DNA of 6,221 nucleotides, taken from NCBI GenBank assembly GCA_030615555.1, contig JAUWZB010000052.1, forward strand, positions 1 through 6,221. Reading direction: 5' to 3'. Made by a program: the position numbers and the translations under genes. Below the pieces are notes generated by a model. The model searched no databases and was not told where the DNA came from. It worked only from the letters and a program-made list of their open reading frames with translations. The stretch comes from Dehalococcoidales bacterium (GTDB lineage Bacteria; Chloroflexota; Dehalococcoidia; E44-bin15). Position 1 is the stretch's first letter, and every line of letters starts with the position of its first letter. Below, in pieces: positions 1-3,966 of the stretch.

Positions 1-2
1 CA

Positions 3-142
3 TTTTTTTCGCTCTTAACCGGCGTTCTTTAAAGCTAACCTCACATTACATCAACGGTTAATTAGTGTCAATTGAGCTTTGCTAAACAATCGCCTTGAAA
101 TTGGAGGTCGGCTTCTTGTAGAGGACCGTCTAGGACGAAAAA
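3..142 (+). repeat. Dispersed intergenic repeat, copy A (long form)
   Basis: This copy begins with a T-run and TCGCTCTTAACC and ends with GTCTAGGACGAAAAA. These are the same two ends as the other four copies in the window. Positions 4-58 match copy B at 150-204 with one difference (G22 versus A168). Relative to the short copies it carries an extra block of about 55 bp after the first GTTCTTT. That block is bordered by AAAGCT and AGCTTT, which are complementary. The ends are imperfectly complementary (TTTTCG.TCT against AGA.CGAAAA), as in a MITE-like or foldback element. No coding potential was seen. The left border may lie outside the window. The true element boundaries are inferred only from comparing copies. 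Confidence 0.75.
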
Positions 143-149
143 GTGTCAA

Positions 150-284
150 TTTTTTCGCTCTTAACCGACGTTCTTTAAAGCTAACCTCACATTACATCAA
201 CGGTCGATTAGTGCAATCGATCTGTTTTGAACGATGGCATTGAAAGTGGGGGCAGGCTTTCTGTAGCGTAGCGACTAGAACGAA
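150..284 (+). repeat. Dispersed intergenic repeat, copy B (long form)
   Basis: This is the second long copy, 146 bp downstream of copy A in the same orientation. Its first 55 bp are almost identical to copy A. Its second half has diverged but keeps the TTGAAAGTGGGGGCAGGC box and the GTAGCGTAGCGACTAGAACGAA end. That end contains a short stem (GTAGC/GCGAC region). It abuts copy C directly, with CGAA followed by TTTTTCG at 281-291. The block between copies A and B (143-149) is part of a direct repeat AGTGTCAATT (64-73 and 142-151). Confidence 0.72.
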
Positions 285-377
285 TTTTTCGCCCTTACCA
301 CACGTTCTCAGTGACTAGCACGAAAAACTTTGAAAGCGGGGGTTGGATTTGTGTAGCGTAGTGACTAGGACGAAAAA
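285..377 (+). repeat. Dispersed intergenic repeat, copy C (short form)
   Basis: This short, more diverged copy starts TTTTTCGCCCTTACCACACG and ends GTAGCGTAGTGACTAGGACG followed by a run of A. It also has an internal GTGACTAGCACGAAAAA at about 312-327 that resembles its own right end, so it may be two partial units fused. Its right end overlaps the last codons of the minus-strand agmatinase gene, which therefore takes its stop codon (complement of 365-367) from the repeat. Together copies A-C fill the whole gene-free stretch 1-364. Confidence 0.68.
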
Positions 378-1228
378 CCGATGAGCTTATAGGCTAGCTT
401 TGCGGCGAGGAAGGCGCAGGATGAGGGCCCCTCTCTGGGGCAAAGCTCCACTAGGTCGCAGCCCACGATGCGTCTTTGCTCCGCCACCCGCCGCAATATC
501 CGCAATATTTCATGCCAGCTCATACCCCCGGGCTCCGGGGTGCTCACCGCTGACATAATCGACGGATCGAGGACATCAAGGTCAATGGTGATATAAACAT
601 CCTCGGAGAGGGCGGAGACGATTTCCTTTTCATCCAGCGGGAGGCCCTGAGCGAAAAAGGGGCGCAGATGATTTTGGGTAAGGAAGCGGTGCTCCTCCTG
701 GCTCAGGGCGCGGATGCCCACCTGAACAATGGGGCAACACTCCAGCACCCTCCTCATCACACAGGCATGGCTATATTTTGAATCCTCATACTCATCTCGG
801 AGATCGGCATGGGCGTCCAGTTGCAATACCGAGAGGCCATCGAACCGCTCCCTAAAGGCCCGCACCATGCCGACGGTGAGCGAGTGCTCCCCACCGAGCA
901 TCACCACAAACTTCTCTTTTTGAAGGAGTTCACTAGCTACTTTATAGACGCGCGACACGGTCTCTTCCGGCCCCCTCTTGGAAGGCTGAAGCTCGGGCAG
1001 GGTATGAATCCCCACAAGGTAGCTCTCCCGGTCAAGCTCATGGTCGTAGAGCTCCAGGTATTGGGAGGCATCGATGATTGCCATGGGGCCATCCCGGGAG
1101 CCGCTTCGCCAGTCGGTGGTGCTGTCGTAGGGGATGGGGAGGATCACCACTTTCGATGTTTCGAAGTCGGCATACTTGGGGGGGAGGGCCGCGAAGTTTC
1201 GGCGGGGGTAAAAAAAATCCCTGTTCAT
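365..1228 (-). CDS. speB: Agmatinase-family ureohydrolase (agmatinase or N1-aminopropylagmatine ureohydrolase)
   Basis: This is a 287-residue cytosolic binuclear manganese hydrolase of the arginase/agmatinase/formiminoglutamase family, of normal length. It would release urea from agmatine to give putrescine, or from N1-aminopropylagmatine to give spermidine. The visible metal-site motifs are GGEHS (H115), LDAHADLR (D138, H140, D142) and TIDLDVLDPS (D216, D218). YSHACVMRR (H154) and STPEPGG (E232) fall in the substrate region. The SHACVMRR form resembles archaeal-type members more than E. coli SpeB; this is from memory of the family. The ATG overlaps the TGA of the upstream deoxyhypusine synthase-family gene (ATGA), and no good ribosome site stands close by, so translation is probably coupled. 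The last codons (Phe-Ser-Ser-stop) lie inside repeat copy C. The family call is firm; the exact substrate is an inference. Confidence 0.92.
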   Translation of the reverse strand: MNRDFFYPRRNFAALPPKYADFETSKVVILPIPYDSTTDWRSGSRDGPMAIIDASQYLELYDHELDRESYLVGIHTLPELQPSKRGPEETVSRVYKVASELLQKEKFVVMLGGEHSLTVGMVRAFRERFDGLSVLQLDAHADLRDEYEDSKYSHACVMRRVLECCPIVQVGIRALSQEEHRFLTQNHLRPFFAQGLPLDEKEIVSALSEDVYITIDLDVLDPSIMSAVSTPEPGGMSWHEILRILRRVAEQRRIVGCDLVELCPREGPSSCAFLAAKLAYKLIGFSS

Positions 1229-2247
1229 CGGATGGTTAATTCTTTTCCTAAGACGAAGGAGGGCTTCTTTCTATTTTCGATAAGCTTGGCGGAGCTTTCG
1301 CTGAGGGCGCTTACCATAATGGGGAGAGCGATGGTGGCATCGGAGTTTATGGTAACTGTAGCCGCATCAGGGGTGATCTTCCGCCATGAGCGGGCCTCCT
1401 CGAAGGTGCAGCCACTCAGTCCTCCCCATTGTGGGGAGTCGGTAGTAATCTGGATGGCGTATTCGTGCCCCTTAAGCTCCTTGCCGAAGATATAGCCACA
1501 AAGCTCCGCCTGCTGGATGAAATTCTTCGGCGTTCCTCCGCCGATGAAGATCACCCCCGTGGCGGGGGCGGAGCAGTCGATCTGGATCATCTCGACAATA
1601 TCTTTAATCACATCGAAGAGGAGGTGGCTTTCCCCTTTTACCCGCGCCGCAGCGAGCGCCGTGCCAAAGACGCTATCCCCGGGGGCGGGGCAGTAGATGG
1701 GGAGGTTGGCTTTGGCCGCAGCGGTGAGCATTCCTGCCTCCTTCCCCTGGCTCGAGAGCGCTTTGCCCAGTAGAAAGAAAAACTCCCTGGTAGTATAGGC
1801 TCGGTCCTGCTCCAGAGAGGAGGAGAAATCGATGACAAACCGCTCAGTCTTGTCAAATTCCTCCTCTGAGAGGAGCGTATCATAGATTCGATAGATTTTT
1901 GAGCTCGCCAGCTCCCGGTCATCGGCAGAGCTATCGCCCTGCCAGTGGAATCTTCCTAAACTCTCGTGAAGGTCATGAACGAGATTGGCGCCGGTCGATA
2001 CCAGGCAGTCGATGAGGCGATTCTCGATGAGGTAGACCATAACCTGGCGCATCCCCGCCGGGATCATGGCGCCAGCGAGTCCCAGGAGGATGGTGCGCTC
2101 CCCCGTGAGCATCTGGGACCATATTGCCACGCCGCGTGCTAGGTTTCTCGCCTGGAAGGATGTCCCCGCCATCCGTTGCACCAGTTCGGAGACAGAGCAT
2201 CCCTGGGATATGGGGAAAGGGGTGATCGGTTTTTCATTTTTTTTCAC
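1225..2247 (-). CDS. Deoxyhypusine synthase-family protein
   Basis: This 340-residue protein is of full length for the deoxyhypusine synthase family, which are NAD-dependent enzymes that move the aminobutyl group of spermidine to a lysine or an amine. Visible motifs are STGANLVHDLHE (about 84-95), CPAPGDSVFG (186-195), FIGGGTPKNFIQQAE (234-248) and a SWRKI segment (287-291). In SWRKI, K290 sits where the catalytic lysine (K329) of human DHS lies. W288 and E284 are also kept. Other spermidine-binding positions of the human enzyme appear changed: D243 aligns with T196, H288 with N242 and D316 with L277 (numbering recalled, alignment by eye). Bacteria lack eIF5A, so the acceptor is unknown; homospermidine synthase-like or other polyamine chemistry is possible. 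The start is GTG (complement of 2245-2247), directly against repeat copy D, with only a weak AAGAG upstream. It sits between the SAM decarboxylase and agmatinase genes, which supports a polyamine role. Confidence 0.87.
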   Translation of the reverse strand: MKKNEKPITPFPISQGCSVSELVQRMAGTSFQARNLARGVAIWSQMLTGERTILLGLAGAMIPAGMRQVMVYLIENRLIDCLVSTGANLVHDLHESLGRFHWQGDSSADDRELASSKIYRIYDTLLSEEEFDKTERFVIDFSSSLEQDRAYTTREFFFLLGKALSSQGKEAGMLTAAAKANLPIYCPAPGDSVFGTALAAARVKGESHLLFDVIKDIVEMIQIDCSAPATGVIFIGGGTPKNFIQQAELCGYIFGKELKGHEYAIQITTDSPQWGGLSGCTFEEARSWRKITPDAATVTINSDATIALPIMVSALSESSAKLIENRKKPSFVLGKELTIR

Positions 2248-2334
2248 TTTTTTCGCTCTTAACCCACGTTCTTTTTGAACAATCGCCTTGAAATTAGAGG
2301 TCGGTTTTTTGTAACGGAGCGACTAGAACGAAAA
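2248..2334 (+). repeat. Dispersed intergenic repeat, copy D (short form)
   Basis: This 87 bp copy almost completely fills the gap between the SAM decarboxylase stop and the start of the deoxyhypusine synthase-family gene. A gapless hand alignment with copy E gives about 68 of 87 identical bases. It shows the T-run plus CGCTCTTAACC left end, a GTTCTTTTTGAAC mini-hairpin, a CCTTGAAATTAGAGGTCGG box shared with copy A, and an AGCGACTAGAACGAAAA right end. On the minus strand its left end forms the leader of the downstream gene, immediately before the GTG start. Confidence 0.78.
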
Positions 2335-2338
2335 TAAG

Positions 2339-2722
2339 CTAGATCGCTTTCAATCCCACCGTTTCCATATGGGAGTATTCTAAACCCCTGGTGAGGAGGT
2401 AAGTCTTTAGCTCGGCGAGTTCAAATCTGTCCTTGAGCTCCCTGATCGCTTGCTCCGAGTCAAAGTCCTTGCAGGAGAAGATATCTATATTGATATAGCG
2501 TCTTTCTGGGAAGGTGTGGATGCTGATATGGCTCTCCGCGATAAGCACGAAGCCCGATACCCCCCAATCCTCTGGTTTTGAGCCGACGTATCGGAAAACC
2601 TGTGGCGGTGCCACTTTAGTCATCCCGATCTGGGATGGGTAGTGGTTCAAAAGATCGTAGATCAGCTCTTCACTCTCCAGCATCTGGCGATTGGCCCCAA
2701 AACCATCGATAATTAGGTGCAT
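2339..2722 (-). CDS. speD: S-adenosylmethionine decarboxylase proenzyme (prokaryotic class 1b, pyruvoyl-dependent)
   Basis: This 127-residue proenzyme has the small prokaryotic size. It cuts itself to make a beta and a pyruvoyl-bearing alpha chain and then decarboxylates SAM, giving the aminopropyl donor for spermidine synthesis. The key stretch LIAESHISIHTFPERR (60-75) contains the Glu63-Ser64 self-cleavage site, with Ser64 becoming the pyruvoyl group. His69 is the processing base and Cys84, in DIFSCKD, the catalytic acid. These are each one position later than the recalled Thermotoga residues (63, 68, 83). The start is ATG with a strong GGGGGGTGAG ribosome site. Repeat copy E ends a few bases upstream and repeat copy D begins just after the stop, so the gene is boxed by repeats. 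It is sometimes called speH. No partner aminopropyltransferase is in the window. Confidence 0.95.
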   Translation of the reverse strand: MHLIIDGFGANRQMLESEELIYDLLNHYPSQIGMTKVAPPQVFRYVGSKPEDWGVSGFVLIAESHISIHTFPERRYINIDIFSCKDFDSEQAIRELKDRFELAELKTYLLTRGLEYSHMETVGLKAI

Positions 2723-2735
2723 CTCACCCCCCTTT
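2723..2735 (-). promoter_or_regulatory. Ribosome binding site of the SAM decarboxylase gene
   Basis: On the minus strand, AAAGGGGGGTGAG stands immediately before the ATG. The G-run followed by TGA is a near match to the anti-Shine-Dalgarno complement, with about 5 nt between the core and the start codon. It fixes the start of this gene and lies just outside the end of repeat copy E. Confidence 0.7.
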
Positions 2736-2737
2736 CT

Positions 2738-2824
2738 CTTTCTCGCCCTGAACCCATGTTCTTTTTGAACAAAAGCCTTGGAAGTAGAGGCAGACCTTTT
2801 GTCGCGCAGCGACTAGGACGAATA
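2738..2824 (+). repeat. Dispersed intergenic repeat, copy E (short form)
   Basis: This 87 bp copy lies between the HTH gene and the SAM decarboxylase gene and aligns without gaps to copy D. It keeps the GTTCTTTTTGAAC mini-hairpin and has a clearer GTCGC-GCA-GCGAC stem near the right end, followed by CTAGGACGAA. Its T-rich left end is weaker (CTTTCTCGCCCTGAACC). Orientation is the same as copies A-D. Confidence 0.75.
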
Positions 2825-2842
2825 AACAAAATACAACCACCC

Positions 2843-2857
2843 CCCCATTTACTGGGG
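2843..2857 (-). terminator. Possible weak terminator hairpin after the HTH gene
   Basis: CCCCA (2843-2847) pairs with TGGGG (2853-2857) around a 5 nt loop. It lies 33 bases past the stop of the HTH gene. On the minus strand it is followed by a G/T-rich stretch (TGTATTTTGTTTATT further on) but not by a tight U-run. It could reduce read-through from the HTH gene into the polyamine genes, or be chance. Confidence 0.25.
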
Positions 2858-2889
2858 AAAGTGGAGTTTAATAGATTGTCAAGGCTTAA

Positions 2890-3078
2890 TTATCGCTTCA
2901 CTACATCGAGAAGCTTCCCCTCGTACCACCTGTCCAGGTCCTCTTTTCTGATGCGATAGGCTTTGCCGATCTTCGCCGCAGGGAGCTTCCGGTCGTGGCA
3001 CCACCGTTGAATGGTGGGCCTACTCACCTTCAGGATTCTGGTCATCTCCTCCACAGACAATAATTCATCTTCGTCCAC
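2890..3078 (-). CDS. Small helix-turn-helix DNA-binding protein, excisionase (MerR/BldC-like, HTH_17) type
   Basis: This 62-residue protein consists almost entirely of one winged-helix/HTH domain. ELLSVEEMTRILKVSRPTI (5-23) forms the first helix, the turn and the start of the recognition helix. QRWCHDRKLPAAKIGKAYR (24-42) completes the recognition helix and wing, and IRKEDLDRWYEGK closes it. The pattern SVEEMTxxLxVSRxTIxRW...LPAxKIGxxYRIxxxDLxxW is the usual one for excisionase-family binding domains. The start is GTG with GAGGGGAGGA 10 nt upstream. A good promoter lies about 60 bp upstream in what looks like transposon debris. It is the first gene of the minus-strand group, so it could regulate the polyamine genes, itself, or something elsewhere. 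No integrase or phage gene is near, so a true excisionase role is not supported. Confidence 0.82.
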   Translation of the reverse strand: MDEDELLSVEEMTRILKVSRPTIQRWCHDRKLPAAKIGKAYRIRKEDLDRWYEGKLLDVVKR

Positions 3079-3088
3079 AAAGAACCAG

Positions 3089-3098
3089 TCCTCCCCTC
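3089..3098 (-). promoter_or_regulatory. Ribosome binding site of the HTH gene
   Basis: GAGGGGAGGA on the minus strand stands 10 nt before the GTG start. It is the only strong ribosome site near and supports GTG as the real start, as no in-frame ATG lies closer than codon 12. Confidence 0.6.
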
Positions 3099-3134
3099 AA
3101 TTGCCCCGAATATCGGGACACCAACATTTTGGCG

Positions 3135-3163
3135 ATAATAGCACACTTTTGAGCATAATGCAA
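3135..3163 (-). promoter_or_regulatory. Sigma70-type promoter facing the HTH and polyamine genes
   Basis: On the minus strand, TTGCAT (complement of 3158-3163), a 17 nt spacer and TATTAT (complement of 3135-3140) match the bacterial consensus at optimal spacing. Transcription would start near 3128, leaving a leader of about 50 nt that contains the CCCGAATATCGGG hairpin and the ribosome site of the HTH gene. The promoter lies between the transposase-remnant stop and the left palindrome, so it may be an outward promoter of the old insertion element. Confidence 0.6.
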
Positions 3164-3185
3164 TACTTTGTGCTCGTTCAGGTGA

Positions 3186-3367
3186 TTAGTGACACATCGC
3201 CACCTTTCTTTGAGTTTCTTTCCACTGCTCCAGAAACTTAAGCGGAGTCAGGTAGCCGAAGGCTTGATGTGGTCTTATTGCTTATATACCTGTTCCCATT
3301 CTAATCGCTCACCTCCTAGTTCAGCGATATCAAAGGAGCTCTCAGTCACCTTGTAGAATTCCTCCCG
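3186..3367 (-). pseudogene. C-terminal remnant of an IS481/IS3-type transposase (frameshifted)
   Basis: Reading leftward, one frame (3367-3278) gives REEFYKVTESSFDIAELGG followed by ERLEWEQVYKQ. It then hits a stop at 3277-3275. The adjacent frame (3278-3189) continues IRPHQAFGYLTPLKFLEQW, then KETQRKVAMCH, and stops at 3188-3186. Joined, these match the end of the DDE integrase core and tail of IS481/IS3-type transposases, whose usual form has VYNxxRPHQALGYLTPxEFL. The normal protein would be about 300 residues or more; only some 60 remain. There is no start codon context, a frameshift is present, and the 5' part is missing, so this is dead. Loose similarity (PERSVTPRLY) may extend to about 3397, but this is doubtful. 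Confidence 0.8.
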
Positions 3368-3424
3368 ATATAATCGGGGTGTCACCGATCTTTCTGGACG
3401 AGATCAAGTTCCGTAGTCAAGAGC

Positions 3425-3453
3425 TTAACAGTGAGGCTATGGACTGGTATAAT
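3425..3453 (+). promoter_or_regulatory. Candidate promoter of the nuoEFG-like operon (extended -10)
   Basis: TTAACA (3425-3430), a 17 nt spacer and TGGTATAAT (3445-3453) match the -35, the extended TGn and a perfect -10. The predicted start of transcription is about 3460, which is the A of an in-frame ATG of nuoE. This would make the mRNA leaderless. The longer reading frame from GTG 3379 runs through this promoter, so it could be coincidence within coding sequence, but the spacing is optimal and the region upstream is transposon debris. Confidence 0.45.
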
Positions 3454-3459
3454 GAACGG

Positions 3460-3966
3460 ATGGCTGAAGGGGAGGAAATAAAACGGCAGACCCTTGAAAT
3501 CCTTGAGCCCCGCTCCAGAGAGCGGGGCAAGCTGATTACCCTCTTACAAGACATCCAGGCTAAGTTTGGCTACCTGCCCCGTGAGGCGATGCTTGAGTTC
3601 GCCAATTTCCTGGATATTCCGGAGAGTGAAGTTTACTCCGTAGCCACTTTCTACAATCAGTTTCGCCTCGTGCCGCCGGGGAAGCATCAGATAAAGGTGT
3701 GCTTGGGCACGGCCTGCCAGACAAAGAGGGGTAGGATAATTCTCGAGGCGTGGCAGCGGGAGCTTGACATCAAGGTGGGAGAGACGACCGCAGACCGCGA
3801 GTTCAGTCTGGAGCGGGTCGCCTGTGTCGGCTGTTGCGCCATGGCACCGGTGACGGTGGTCAATGACAAAGCTGAAGGCAAGGTATCGCCCACCAGGGTC
3901 AAAGGAATTCTGCTCTCCTTCGAGCTGGAGAAACAGAAGGATAAGGGTGAAGAGGAGCCGAGTTAA
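3460..3966 (+). CDS. nuoE: NADH-dehydrogenase 24 kDa-type subunit (NuoE/HymA/HydC-like, thioredoxin-like [2Fe-2S])
   Basis: From ATG 3460 this is 168 residues, the usual size for the cytosolic [2Fe-2S] partner of NuoF in complex I-type, hydrogenase and formate dehydrogenase modules. An N-terminal helical part (LITLLQDIQAKFGYLPREAM, residues 25-44) precedes EVYSVATFYNQF and the thioredoxin-like cluster domain. The cluster cysteines are C81 and C86 in CLGTACQTKRG and C122 and C126 in CVGCCAMAPV. The more usual CHVRG form is here CQTKRG. The tail is charged (LEKQKDKGEEEPS) and overlaps the start of nuoF by 20 nt. The start is uncertain: GTG 3379 (195 residues) and ATG 3439 are in frame, but none of the three has a well-placed ribosome site. 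ATG 3460 was chosen because it gives the family's usual N-terminus and avoids the insertion-element region. Confidence 0.9.
   Translation: MAEGEEIKRQTLEILEPRSRERGKLITLLQDIQAKFGYLPREAMLEFANFLDIPESEVYSVATFYNQFRLVPPGKHQIKVCLGTACQTKRGRIILEAWQRELDIKVGETTADREFSLERVACVGCCAMAPVTVVNDKAEGKVSPTRVKGILLSFELEKQKDKGEEEPS
3936..3941 (+). promoter_or_regulatory. Ribosome binding site deciding the nuoF start
   Basis: GAAGGA lies 5 nt before the GTG at 3947, inside the end of nuoE. The frame is open upstream to an ATG at 3863, but those 28 residues (basic, unlike the family) are only nuoE coding sequence read in another frame. This site and the family N-terminus support GTG 3947. Confidence 0.55.

Larger units (their letters stand above)
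3104..3379. mobile_element. Probable decayed, internally deleted insertion-sequence remnant
   Basis: The stretch is bordered by two related palindromes, CCCCGAATATCGGG (3104-3117) and CCCGATATAATCGGGG (3364-3379). Read outward from the interval, both give TCCCGATAT..(AA)TCGGGG, so they are inverted relative to each other, as terminal inverted repeats would be. Between them lies the 3' third of a transposase gene on the minus strand. If they are the element ends, most of the transposase gene has been deleted. The boundaries are an inference, since the right palindrome could also be chance. With the adjoining bases up to the nuoE start this accounts for the gene-free stretch 3079-3459. Confidence 0.4.

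Noticed and set aside
1..377. Tandem repeats as a CRISPR array
   Set aside because: The units are long, diverged and of unequal length, abut without spacers of constant size, and lack cas genes or the short identical repeats of a CRISPR.
809..1495. Long plus-strand open frame (228 codons) opposite the agmatinase and deoxyhypusine synthase-family genes
   Set aside because: It is antisense to two clearly recognised genes, has no domain motif, and ends in low-complexity translation. It is a frame shadow.
365..2722. Archaeal origin of the window, from the archaeal-looking ureohydrolase and deoxyhypusine synthase homologue
   Set aside because: Good sigma70-type promoter hexamers, an IS481/IS3-type remnant and a HymA/HymB-type operon point to a bacterium. 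Both protein families also occur in bacteria.
2877..2882. Perfect TTGACA on the minus strand upstream of the SAM decarboxylase gene
   Set aside because: No acceptable -10 lies 15-19 nt downstream; that position is G/C-rich. It was not called as a promoter.
3351..3374. TTGTAG...TATAAT as a plus-strand promoter
   Set aside because: The spacer is only 12 nt and no other -35 stands at a suitable distance. The TATAAT is part of the CCCGATATAATCGGG palindrome.
3863..3946. Extended N-terminus of nuoF from ATG 3863
   Set aside because: The extra 28 residues are basic and unlike the family and come from nuoE coding sequence in another frame. GTG 3947 has a better ribosome site.
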